A DNA stretch of 64,000 nucleotides, from positions 2,304,501 through 2,368,500 of the forward strand of contig NZ_CP047029.1 in NCBI RefSeq assembly GCF_009796805.1, in the 5' to 3' direction. This DNA is from Algibacter sp. L1A34 (GTDB lineage: Bacteria; Bacteroidota; Bacteroidia; Flavobacteriales; Flavobacteriaceae). Below are positions 8,585 to 17,897 of this stretch, piece after piece. Position numbers and translations under genes: made by a program. Under the pieces are notes generated by a model. The model did not search any database. It was not told where the DNA came from and saw only the letters and a list, made by a program, of their open reading frames with translations. Position 1 is the stretch's first letter; every line of letters starts with the position of its first letter.

Positions 8585-11500
8585 ATGGAAAAACTAAAAC
8601 TCTTATTAATGACCTTGTTAATAGGTTATGCGAGTACCTCTTGGGGTCAGGCAAAAGTTTCAGGAGTAGTAACCGATGGGCAAAATGTGCCTATTCCGGG
8701 AGTAAATGTCATTATAAAAGGAACATCGAATGGAGCCGCCACAGATTTCGATGGGAAATTTCAGCTTAATGCTAAAAGTGGAGATGTGCTTACTTTCTCT
8801 TTTATTGGGTTTATAACACAAGAGCTTACATATAATGGACAAAAATCATTAAATGTGAAGTTAGAAGAAGATGCAGCTCAATTAGATGAGGTTGTTGTTA
8901 TTGGATATGGTTCTGTGAAGCGTACAGATTTAACAGGTGCTGTAGCATCCTTAAGTGCAGGTGATTTAACAGAACGTAAGAAAACAGATATTGGACAAGC
9001 TGTTAAAGGTCAAGTAGCAGGGGTTGATGTTCGATCGCTTAGTAATAAGCCTGGAGCTCCTCTTAATATTAGAATAAGAGGAAATACAGCGATTACAAAT
9101 AACGTAGCAGGTAGAGATGGACTTAGTGATGATCCTACGGATGATCGTTCAAAACCTTTATATGTTGTAGATGGTGTTTTCTTTGAAGATATTAATATTT
9201 TAAATCCTGCAGATATTCAACAAATGGATATTTTAAAGGATGCATCTGCGACGGCTATTTATGGTTCTCGTGGTTCAAACGGTGTGGTTATTATAACAAC
9301 TAAAAACGGTATTGAAGGTAAAACAGTATTTACTTATGAGACTACTTTAGGGGTAAGCACAGTTGCTAATGAGCCTGATTATTTTAATGGAGATGAATAC
9401 GTTAGTTTTGTAGGCGATGTTATTAGAAGTGAAGAGTGGGGAAAACTGTTTACGACAGGAGTAGGTACTGTAGCTGACTATAATAATATTGATATATCTT
9501 CTCTCATAGGAAATGAGATTCAAGTATCAAATGAAGAAGCTAATAATGTTGCTAATAGACGCTATACAAACTGGATTAAGGATTACCAAAAGACAGGAAT
9601 ACAAAAGACTCATAATTTAGGGATGTCTGGAGGAAGTAATGGTTTAGTTTATAGTGCTTCGTTAGGTTACCTAAGTGACGAAGGTGTTATAGGTATTGAG
9701 GCTTTTGAACGTTATAATTTAAGCGCTTCGCTTTCTAAAAAAGTTACAGATAATTTTACTGCAGGTGTAAAAGCGTATTTAGCTTATTCTGAAAGAGAAG
9801 AAGGAAGTAGAGAACTGTATAGAAGTACACAACGTCTTCCTCCAACAGTAAATTCTCGTGATACAGATGGTAATCTAATTTTAACGCCAGACGATCAAGA
9901 TTCACGTTTTCTTAATCCGTATTATGATGCTAATGGCGCTTGGACTGTAAATACAAAGTCAATGAATGTAATAGCCAATATATTTTTGAACTATAAGCCT
10001 ACGGAGTGGGTTGATTTTAAAACGCAATTTTCACCGAATATCAGAAATGCAAGATTTGGAGAATATAGAGGTTTGTTAACTAAGTCTTCTCGTAATGAGG
10101 CTAGTAGAATTCGGGCATATTATGATACTTCTTTTGATACGTCTTATACTTGGGATAATATAGCTAATTTCAACTTTGATGTAGCAGAAGGACATAATTT
10201 AAAAGCAACCCTTATTTCTTCAGTGTATTATTATCAAAGAGAGACTAGTAATATACAAACTAGAGACTTTGATACGGACGCATATTTATTTTATAATACA
10301 GAGTCAAATAATAATGATATTAGAAATGCTGACACCGAATATGAAAAAGAGTCATTAACATCTTTTGCAGGTAGATTAAACTATAGTATTTTGGATAAAT
10401 ACTTGTTTACGTTTACCGGTAGGTATGATGGTTCTTCTAAATTAGCGGTTGGTAATAAATGGGCGTTTTTCCCTTCCGCTGCTTTTGCTTGGAAAGTATC
10501 TGAAGAAGATTTTATTCAAAATGCAGATTGGTTGAATAATTTAAAATTACGATTAAGTTATGGTGAAGCAGGTAATGATACTACAGTTTCTGCTTATGAT
10601 TCTCTTGCTTTTTTAAGTAATACTGACTATGTGTTTGGAGGGAATTATACTAGTGGAGTTGTAGTAGATGGATTAAATAATTATGATTTAACTTGGGAAC
10701 GATCTAAAGAATATAACGTAGGTTTAGATTTAGGAATTCTAGATAATAGAATACGATTAGGCTTAGAGCTTTATAGCAAAACAACAGTAGGGAGTATTTT
10801 GGATAGAACATTGTCTCCTATTACAGGGTTTGCTATTGCCACTGGTAATTATGGTTCTGTTCGTAACCGTGGGGTTGAAGTAACTTTGAATACTGTAAAC
10901 ATCAAAACAGAAGATTTTAGCTGGAAAACTAGTTTTAATTTTGCTAAAAACAATAATGAAATTTTAGACTTAGAAGGAGAATTAGATTTAATTCCTTACG
11001 GAAATCACGGTGTTTTACAAGTTGGTGAAGCTGTTGATGCTACTTATGCTTTAGAAAAAATTGGTATTTGGCAATTAGATGAGATAGCTGAAGCAGCAGT
11101 ATATGATCGAATTCCTGGAGAGTATAAATTTAAAGATCAAGATAATGACGGTGATATTGATAATGATGATAGAAGAGTAATAGGTCAAGTATCTCCAGAT
11201 TGGACAGGAGGTATGACAAATACATTCACTTACAAGAATTTTGATTTTTCTATAATGGCTTATACAAGACAAGGTAGTTTTGGTCACTCTGAATTTAATT
11301 CGCTTTCTGTGCCATGGCAAGGTGATGATGCTAAATTAAATAAGGTAGATGCAGATTACTGGACACCTAATAATCCAGATGCTAAAAATCCAGCTCTAGA
11401 ATATGGAGCAGATACTAGCTGGTATTATACCGATTTTGATTTTGTTCGTATAGGTAACATCGGTATGGGGTACCAATTTTCAGACGCAATATTAGATAAG

Positions 11501-11656
11501 TTAAAAATGTCTAGTTTACGTGTAACATTAGATGTTCAAAACCCATTTACATTTACTGATTATTATGGTTCGGATCCTGAAACAGGTCTTCAAAATAACT
11601 ATAATGGAGGGTATTTGACTAAAACTGTATTATTTGGACTTAAATTATCTTACTAA
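8585..11656 (+). CDS. SusC/RagA-type TonB-linked outer-membrane glycan transporter
   Basis: A 1023-residue outer-membrane transporter. It has a signal peptide (cleavage near SWGQ, residue 22), an N-terminal carboxypeptidase-regulatory-like beta-sandwich (KVSGVVTDG..., about residues 24-100), then a TonB-box/plug region with VIGYGSVKRTDLTGAV and the hallmark DASATAIYGSRGSNGV, then a long 22-strand-type beta-barrel ending in an aromatic residue. It imports oligosaccharides or similar products with the SusD lipoprotein encoded 17 bases downstream. As the first gene of the main PUL, its ligand is probably the product of the enzymes encoded after the terminator at 13392. There is no evidence of truncation. 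Confidence 0.96.
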   Translation: MEKLKLLLMTLLIGYASTSWGQAKVSGVVTDGQNVPIPGVNVIIKGTSNGAATDFDGKFQLNAKSGDVLTFSFIGFITQELTYNGQKSLNVKLEEDAAQLDEVVVIGYGSVKRTDLTGAVASLSAGDLTERKKTDIGQAVKGQVAGVDVRSLSNKPGAPLNIRIRGNTAITNNVAGRDGLSDDPTDDRSKPLYVVDGVFFEDINILNPADIQQMDILKDASATAIYGSRGSNGVVIITTKNGIEGKTVFTYETTLGVSTVANEPDYFNGDEYVSFVGDVIRSEEWGKLFTTGVGTVADYNNIDISSLIGNEIQVSNEEANNVANRRYTNWIKDYQKTGIQKTHNLGMSGGSNGLVYSASLGYLSDEGVIGIEAFERYNLSASLSKKVTDNFTAGVKAYLAYSEREEGSRELYRSTQRLPPTVNSRDTDGNLILTPDDQDSRFLNPYYDANGAWTVNTKSMNVIANIFLNYKPTEWVDFKTQFSPNIRNARFGEYRGLLTKSSRNEASRIRAYYDTSFDTSYTWDNIANFNFDVAEGHNLKATLISSVYYYQRETSNIQTRDFDTDAYLFYNTESNNNDIRNADTEYEKESLTSFAGRLNYSILDKYLFTFTGRYDGSSKLAVGNKWAFFPSAAFAWKVSEEDFIQNADWLNNLKLRLSYGEAGNDTTVSAYDSLAFLSNTDYVFGGNYTSGVVVDGLNNYDLTWERSKEYNVGLDLGILDNRIRLGLELYSKTTVGSILDRTLSPITGFAIATGNYGSVRNRGVEVTLNTVNIKTEDFSWKTSFNFAKNNNEILDLEGELDLIPYGNHGVLQVGEAVDATYALEKIGIWQLDEIAEAAVYDRIPGEYKFKDQDNDGDIDNDDRRVIGQVSPDWTGGMTNTFTYKNFDFSIMAYTRQGSFGHSEFNSLSVPWQGDDAKLNKVDADYWTPNNPDAKNPALEYGADTSWYYTDFDFVRIGNIGMGYQFSDAILDKLKMSSLRVTLDVQNPFTFTDYYGSDPETGLQNNYNGGYLTKTVLFGLKLSY

Positions 11657-11673
11657 TTTTAAATCATATTAAA

Positions 11674-13350
11674 ATGAAAATATTAAAAAATATAAAATAT
11701 ATAGCATTGTTTGTAGCGATCAATTCTGTGCTTGTAGCTTGTGATAGCTATATTGAAGAAGATATATTCTCCGATATAACTGTTGAGAATTTTATTGACG
11801 AAAGTAATGCCGATCAATTGGTAGTTGGTATTTATACTCAAGTACGGACGGTTTATAAAAACTACGGTTATAAATTTGAAGGTACTGATATCTTTACAAC
11901 TCAAAACGATGTTACCTCTATTAGTGCTGGAAATGATTACGTGGGAGTTACGGTTCCAGAAACAAATAGTGTTTGGTCTAATAATTACGACGTAATAGCA
12001 AAGGCTAATACAGCCATTAATCGTTATGAAAATGAAATAAACTGGAGTGAAGGAAAATTAGGTGAAAAAGCTTATGGTATCGCACAAGCAAAAGGTTTAA
12101 GAGCATTAGCTTTTTTCAATTTAGCTCAACAATACGGCGGTGTTGTATTGGATTTAGAAGAGCCTCAAAGTATCCGTTCAGATTACACAAGGTCTTCAGA
12201 AGAAGATACTTATACTTTTATTATTTCAGAATTAGAATCTGCTATTTTAGATTTAGAAGTTGCTCCAGAGACAGGGCGGTTTTCAAAAAGAGCTGCGCAA
12301 CATGTACTGGCTGAAGTGTATTTAACAAGAGCATACAAATCGTATGGTTTAAGTACTGATTTTTCAACGGCTGCAACATTGGCCGAATCAGCCATTGGAG
12401 GATATGATATTAGAAGTCAGACATTTGAACAGGTTTTTGATTATGATAATCAAATAAATGATGAAATCTTGTTTGCTGCACAATGGGATGGAGGTAGTAC
12501 TTCTACACAAAAGAATAATAATAAGCATGCGATTTTTATGAATCAAGTTTTCGAGTTACCAATAGGTGTGTCAAGAGCTAATCCTTATGGATCAAAAAGT
12601 GGAAGCAATATGCCTACGCCATTCTTTTATTCTTTATTTACAGATAATGATTCAAGAGAAGATGTTACAATACATAGAGCGATTATAGCAGATGAAGAAG
12701 GTACATGGAAAGATTTAGTTGATGATACTATTGTTTTGGAAAATGTATCTGTGGGAGATACTATCGTATACTTTCCAAAGGTTGCTTTAGATGCTACAGA
12801 GCTAATAAAACATTTAGATCTTTATTGGGTATATCAACCAGATCAGTATTTATTTGGAAGACCTTCGGATCTTTCTACCGAAGTTAATTATCCATATTCT
12901 AGAAATACGCAAGAAACAAATTTTCCGATTTTCAAAAAATTTGATGATGAAGATTTTAGTGAAGCAGGAGAAGGTGCGCGTGATACTTTTATTTTTAGAA
13001 TAGCAGAAACACATTTAATAGCAGCCGAAGCTTATTTAGGAGCTAGTAATACAACGTCGGCACTAACTCATCTTAATAGAGTTAGAGAAAGAGCGACAGG
13101 TGTTGCAAATGAGTATACTTCAATCACTATAGATGATATCTTAAATGAACGTGCATTAGAGCTTGCAGGAGAGGATAATAGATGGGCTGTTTTAAAAAGA
13201 ACTGGTAAATTACAAGAAAGGATAGAACTTTATAATCCACATGTAGTAAACCATGGAGCGTTTGATGCTAATAAACATTTATTGCGTCCAATTCCAAATA
13301 GAGAATTAACACTTTCTCCTAATACAATGACTCAAAATCCAAATTATTAA
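11674..13350 (+). CDS. SusD/RagB family outer-membrane lipoprotein
   Basis: A 558-residue surface glycan-binding lipoprotein (lipobox VLVAC, cysteine 23) that forms the lid of the SusC transporter. The TPR-rich SusD fold is seen in the RALAFFNLAQQYGGVVL and AETHLIAAEAYL segments, and the C-terminal ERALELAGEDNRWAVLKRTG block matches the conserved SusD C-terminal domain. It follows susC by 17 bases and is followed by a strong hairpin terminator, so susCD can be made in excess over the downstream enzymes. Ligand specificity cannot be inferred from the sequence alone. Confidence 0.95.
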   Translation: MKILKNIKYIALFVAINSVLVACDSYIEEDIFSDITVENFIDESNADQLVVGIYTQVRTVYKNYGYKFEGTDIFTTQNDVTSISAGNDYVGVTVPETNSVWSNNYDVIAKANTAINRYENEINWSEGKLGEKAYGIAQAKGLRALAFFNLAQQYGGVVLDLEEPQSIRSDYTRSSEEDTYTFIISELESAILDLEVAPETGRFSKRAAQHVLAEVYLTRAYKSYGLSTDFSTAATLAESAIGGYDIRSQTFEQVFDYDNQINDEILFAAQWDGGSTSTQKNNNKHAIFMNQVFELPIGVSRANPYGSKSGSNMPTPFFYSLFTDNDSREDVTIHRAIIADEEGTWKDLVDDTIVLENVSVGDTIVYFPKVALDATELIKHLDLYWVYQPDQYLFGRPSDLSTEVNYPYSRNTQETNFPIFKKFDDEDFSEAGEGARDTFIFRIAETHLIAAEAYLGASNTTSALTHLNRVRERATGVANEYTSITIDDILNERALELAGEDNRWAVLKRTGKLQERIELYNPHVVNHGAFDANKHLLRPIPNRELTLSPNTMTQNPNY

Positions 13351-13391
13351 TTAATAGTAAATTAAAAAATTTAGTTGTTTTAAGTTAGTTT

Positions 13392-13423
13392 ATATAGGCA
13401 GACGAGAATATGTCTGCCTATAT
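13392..13423 (+). terminator. Hairpin terminator after susCD
   Basis: A 12-base-pair inverted repeat (ATATAGGCAGAC / GTCTGCCTATAT) with an 8-base loop, followed by a T-rich run, lies 42 bases after the susD stop. It probably terminates most susCD transcripts, with read-through or a separate promoter serving the enzyme operon that starts at 13523. Confidence 0.85.
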
Positions 13424-13522
13424 TTTTATTAATCAAGAGTCATTTTGTTTTAGTAAACAGAAACCGTTAACAGTGTTTACTCAAAATTATAGATAAAATC
13501 AATTTTGAATCCCATTTTAAAC

Positions 13523-15556
13523 ATGAAAAAAAATTACATTTTAAGTATTCTATTAATAGTTGTTTTATGCTTTTCATGTACAAAAACAGTAGATGAATCT
13601 TTTTATTTAGTGGTTGGCGATAATTTATCAAAAGTTGAATTAAACACTATAAATGATTTAAAAACAGATTTACAAAAAGTAATTACTTCCGAAGTTAAAA
13701 TCGTTTCAGAAAAAGAAGCTTTTCCAGAACATGGCACAGTTTTCATTTTAGGAACACCAACTTCAAATGCGTTAATCGAAGAATTAGCCATTCAAAAAAA
13801 TATTAATTTGTCTACTGAAATACCAGGAAGTCGTGGTGGAATTTGGGCAAAAGTAAATCACAAAAATCATAAAAACGCTATCGTAATTGGAGGTTCAGAC
13901 GTTCAAGGATTGCAGTATGCGATTTACGATTATTCAAAAGACGTTTTAGGAATTGATCCTTTAGAATATTGGACAGGTAAAACACCCAATAAAATATCTA
14001 ATGAAGCCGTCTTTAACTTCACAGCAAAAACCATAGCACCACCAAAAGTACCCGTTTTGGCCTATTTTGAAAACGATGTGGACGAGCTAGCAAATTACCG
14101 AGGTGAATTACTAGAATACGATTGGGAAACTTATACTGAATTAATAGATGCTTTAGTACGTATGCGCTACAACGCCATACAGTTGTTCGATATGTTAGGG
14201 CGACCAGAATTTTATGTCCGACCAGAGTACAAAAAACTAAAACCAGACTATCAAGTAGATATTAATTTTATAGATAAAATGATCGATTATGCCCAGTTAA
14301 AAGGCATGAAAGTGGCTATAGATTTTGAGTTAGGATACCAAATACACCCTATGTCGGCCGATAAAGCCGATTGTTGGAAAACTTATAAAGAAGATTGGTT
14401 AAGCGCTTGGAGATACTATTTAGAAGAAACACCATTGGCTAAAACCGATATTTTTATTCTGCGTCCACGTCATCAAGTTTGGGACTGGAAATACGAAAGC
14501 TCATGCGGCGAGAATAAAATAGATGTGTTTAATGAAGTATATGTAGAATTCGGAAAATTAATAGACGAATATAAGCCTAATGCTTCAAAAGTTTTGGTAT
14601 GCTATTCCGATGGGATGGAAATGTGGAACGAAGGTTTTAGACCTCCGGAAGATTGGACGGTCCTTTGGTCCGATCATGGTTTTGGCGATTTCGAACATCT
14701 ACCAAATACTACCGATAATTATGAGTTTGGAACCTACATGCATGCAGGATATTGGTTAAACCATACGGTTCATAATCCATACCCAAACAAAGTAGAAACC
14801 ATAATGAAGGAGATGTTTGAAACCTATAATGCTGATAAATTTTGTTTGGTAAACGGACAAAATTTTAGACCATTTTTATTAAATCTAGAAGCGTACAGTG
14901 CCGTTTGTAATAATCCAGAAACTTTTAACGGCGATGAATTTTACAAGGATTGGACATCTCGATATTTTTCAGATGAAGTATCAAAGCATGCTATCGCTTC
15001 CATGAAATATTTACATGAAGCGCAAGAAGGACGTAAAGGTTATGTAGAACATTTATGGGAAATTCGTGAGGCCGTTTCATATTTATCAAACGCACCAATT
15101 AGAAGACCAGGAAAAACTCCAATTCCTTTTGATTATAAACGTGTTATAGGAGATTATCAAACTACAGAGCATGTTGCTAAAAATGTACAGAAGGCCTTAA
15201 CGGAAGCAGAGCAAGGTTATCAAATAGAAGCCACTCATTTTTATCACGCTTACATTTTGTTACCTACTCAATTATATAGTGATTTAATTACTTTTGAAAC
15301 TACGCTTCATAGTATGACAAAACTTAAAAACCAATTCGAAGCATCTAAAGATGTAACGTTTTTAAATGAAGCTAAAGCATTGCTTCCTTCGGCTAAAGAA
15401 CAACTAGAAGCTATTTACAAACGTAGAGCATCTGGCGATTTAGATGATAAATGGAAAGATTGGTACGCAATAAAAAATAGAAGACAAAACAATGGTTTTC
15501 CTACGCACGATATGTTAGTGGCTATTGAAGACAATTTAAATAAAATTACGCCTTAA
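13523..15556 (+). CDS. GH115-like lipoprotein, divergent in the active-site region
   Basis: A 677-residue lipoprotein (lipobox cysteine 19, CFSC). Its organisation parallels that of the GH115 enzyme encoded at 25225-28197: an N-terminal domain ending in a GGSDVQGLQYAIYDYS segment (compare GSDRRGTAYGILELS), then a TIM-barrel-like part with VLWSDHGFGDFEHLP (compare LVWTDDNYGYIRQLS). It lacks the C-terminal GH115 beta domains, which accounts for its smaller size. Where the GH115 protein has NCGDIKPHEYNIE, this one has VNGQNFRPFLLNLE, losing acidic and histidine residues. A TTG in frame at 13505 is possible, but the ATG at 13523 gives the better lipoprotein signal. It is likely a uronic-acid- or hexose-acting glycosidase, or a binding protein. 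The family assignment is by internal comparison only. Confidence 0.65.
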   Translation: MKKNYILSILLIVVLCFSCTKTVDESFYLVVGDNLSKVELNTINDLKTDLQKVITSEVKIVSEKEAFPEHGTVFILGTPTSNALIEELAIQKNINLSTEIPGSRGGIWAKVNHKNHKNAIVIGGSDVQGLQYAIYDYSKDVLGIDPLEYWTGKTPNKISNEAVFNFTAKTIAPPKVPVLAYFENDVDELANYRGELLEYDWETYTELIDALVRMRYNAIQLFDMLGRPEFYVRPEYKKLKPDYQVDINFIDKMIDYAQLKGMKVAIDFELGYQIHPMSADKADCWKTYKEDWLSAWRYYLEETPLAKTDIFILRPRHQVWDWKYESSCGENKIDVFNEVYVEFGKLIDEYKPNASKVLVCYSDGMEMWNEGFRPPEDWTVLWSDHGFGDFEHLPNTTDNYEFGTYMHAGYWLNHTVHNPYPNKVETIMKEMFETYNADKFCLVNGQNFRPFLLNLEAYSAVCNNPETFNGDEFYKDWTSRYFSDEVSKHAIASMKYLHEAQEGRKGYVEHLWEIREAVSYLSNAPIRRPGKTPIPFDYKRVIGDYQTTEHVAKNVQKALTEAEQGYQIEATHFYHAYILLPTQLYSDLITFETTLHSMTKLKNQFEASKDVTFLNEAKALLPSAKEQLEAIYKRRASGDLDDKWKDWYAIKNRRQNNGFPTHDMLVAIEDNLNKITP

Positions 15557-15568
15557 AAACCTAGAATA

Positions 15569-17893
15569 ATGAAGTTATATCCCCTCCTAAAGAATAGATT
15601 TTACATTTTAAGTGTTATGTGTGTTGCCATGTTTTCTTGTAAACAAGAGGTAAATCAGGATTTAAAAACAAATACGGAATCTACTGTAGACTATACCGCA
15701 AAAGTATACCCATTATTAGATACCGAAAATTCACGTTGGTTTTTCTTCTCGTCGGCTAATCGCCCATTTGGGATGGTTAATTTAAGTCCCGATACACAAA
15801 TAGGAGGCGCTTGGGGTAGTGGCTATCGTTTTAAAACAGATACTATTAAAGGGTTTAGCCATATTCATGCATGGCAAATGTCTGGTGTTTCTGTTATGCC
15901 AGTTACCATTTCCGAAGAAAATAAAAGTAATATTTTTAAAGATTTTTATTCAAAATTCAGCCATGATAAAGAAAAAATAACACCTGGTTTTCATAGCCTA
16001 GAATTGGAGCGCTACCAAATAGAAACTAAACTTACAAGTACAAAACGCGTGGGTTTACATCAATTTACGTTTCCTGAAAATAAAAATGCAGCCGTTCTTT
16101 TTAATTTGAATACTATTTTGGGGCCTTGTGAAAATTCGAATGGGGTTTTAGAACAAAATAATAAAAATGAACTTTCGGGGCATTTGGTTATGGAACCAAC
16201 ACATCGCCGACCAAAACCGTTAACTGTTTATTTTAAAGTGAAGTTGAATACTGAAATTGAAGCTTTAGAAAAAGATGAAGAAACGGGTAATTACCTCGTC
16301 AGTTTAAAAGAAGATAAAAAGAGCATTTTAATGAAGGTTGGCATATCGTACACTTCCGTGGAAAATGCAAATCTTAATATAAATGAAGAATTACCAAATT
16401 GGGATTTCGACCAAATTGTAAATGATTCTAAGGGTGAATGGAATAATTTATTAGGAAGAATAGATGTAAAAGGAAATACAGAACAAGCACAAAGGCGTTT
16501 TTATACAGATTTATGGCACGCACTGCAAGGTCGTAGAATTATAAACGATGTAAACGGTTCATATCCTGATAATACGGGAGCTGCATTTAGAATTGGGCAG
16601 TTGCCATTAGATAAAAATGGGAAACCTAAATTCAATCACTTTAATTCCGATTCTTTTTGGGGTGCGCAATGGACTATCAATACGCTTTGGGGTTTGGTTT
16701 ATCCAGAAATCATGGCCGATTTTACACATTCTTTAATGCAATATTATAAAGATGGAGGCATGGTTCCTCGTGGACCATCTGGTGGAAATTACACTTATGT
16801 TATGACGGGAGCATCATCTACACCGTTTATTGTAAGTGCTATTCAAAAAGGTGTAATTACAGAAGATTTAGAAGGCATTTATCAGGCTTTAAAAAGGAAC
16901 CACATGCTTAATGGTATTATGGGTAAAGCAGGTTACGAGCATGATACCAATCTAGGTGGTGGTTTAAAACATTATATAGAAAACGGGTATGTGCCATATC
17001 CAATTCCAGAAGGGAAGTTTGGCGGACATCAAGATGGTGCCAGCATGACTATGGAATATGCATATCAAGATTGGACGTTAGCTCAATTAGCTAAAAAATT
17101 AAATCACGAAGCCGATTATGATTACTTCTTAAAACGATCTAATAATTACAAAAATGTTTTTGATAAAGAAAGTAGTTGGATGCGCCCGAAAAACTTAGCA
17201 GGTGTTTGGAAACAAGATTTTGATCCATACCAACCAGAAAATGGTTTTATTGAATCTAACGGCGCACAATCCACATGGTTTGTACCTCACGATTTACAAG
17301 GTTTAGCAAATTTAATGGGCGGAACAGATAAAGCGGTCGAAAAATTAAACGCACAGTTTAAAACAGCACAAGAACTTGGGTTTACCGCAGGTAATTCACA
17401 TTCGCAAGAATTACATCCGGAATATAGCCGAATTCCTATAAATTACGGTAATCAACCTTCTATGCAAACAGCATTTGTTTTTAATGAATTAGGAAGAAAT
17501 GATCTTTCTCAATATTGGTCTAGAGCCGTTGTAAATAAAGCTTTTAGCGGGCTGTCTCCAGCTACAGGTTTTAATGGAGATGAAGATCAGGGATTAATGG
17601 GAAGCCTTTCGGTACTTATGAAAATTGGATTATTTCAAATGAATGGAGGAACAGAAGAAAATCCTAATTATCAAATTGGAAGTCCTATTTTTGATGAGGT
17701 TATCATTAAATTGAATCCAGATTATTATTCAAACGAAAGTTTCACTATTAAAACAGTTAATAATAGTGAGTCCAATGTTTATATTAATAGAGTAAAGTTG
17801 AATAATAAAAAGGTTGAAAGCTATAAACTATCTCATAATGATATTATTAAAGGCGGCGAATTAAAACTAGAAATGTCAAATAAGTCAAACTAA
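15569..17893 (+). CDS. GH92 family exo-alpha-mannosidase-like lipoprotein (divergent)
   Basis: A 774-residue lipoprotein (cysteine 24, MFSC) of the calcium-dependent GH92 family, which removes terminal alpha-mannose residues. The N-terminal beta domain carries RPFGMVNLSPDTQ, and the (alpha/alpha)6 domain carries MTMEYAYQDW with the expected general acid near E496 and NGDEDQG with acidic residues D671 and D673 matching the catalytic-base region. Two usual family motifs are altered: SGTG after FSH reads HAWQMSG, and the common WDT reads WTI in the FWGAQWTINTLW segment. This points to a specialised branch rather than a standard alpha-1,2-mannosidase. The gene starts 12 bases after the previous stop and 4 bases before the next gene, inside the enzyme operon. 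Confidence 0.85.
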   Translation: MKLYPLLKNRFYILSVMCVAMFSCKQEVNQDLKTNTESTVDYTAKVYPLLDTENSRWFFFSSANRPFGMVNLSPDTQIGGAWGSGYRFKTDTIKGFSHIHAWQMSGVSVMPVTISEENKSNIFKDFYSKFSHDKEKITPGFHSLELERYQIETKLTSTKRVGLHQFTFPENKNAAVLFNLNTILGPCENSNGVLEQNNKNELSGHLVMEPTHRRPKPLTVYFKVKLNTEIEALEKDEETGNYLVSLKEDKKSILMKVGISYTSVENANLNINEELPNWDFDQIVNDSKGEWNNLLGRIDVKGNTEQAQRRFYTDLWHALQGRRIINDVNGSYPDNTGAAFRIGQLPLDKNGKPKFNHFNSDSFWGAQWTINTLWGLVYPEIMADFTHSLMQYYKDGGMVPRGPSGGNYTYVMTGASSTPFIVSAIQKGVITEDLEGIYQALKRNHMLNGIMGKAGYEHDTNLGGGLKHYIENGYVPYPIPEGKFGGHQDGASMTMEYAYQDWTLAQLAKKLNHEADYDYFLKRSNNYKNVFDKESSWMRPKNLAGVWKQDFDPYQPENGFIESNGAQSTWFVPHDLQGLANLMGGTDKAVEKLNAQFKTAQELGFTAGNSHSQELHPEYSRIPINYGNQPSMQTAFVFNELGRNDLSQYWSRAVVNKAFSGLSPATGFNGDEDQGLMGSLSVLMKIGLFQMNGGTEENPNYQIGSPIFDEVIIKLNPDYYSNESFTIKTVNNSESNVYINRVKLNNKKVESYKLSHNDIIKGGELKLEMSNKSN

Positions 17894-17897
17894 AATA

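Noticed and set aside
13505-13522. TTG start for the GH115-like gene
   Set aside because: The ATG at 13523 gives a compact lipoprotein signal, and the extra six residues add nothing recognisable.
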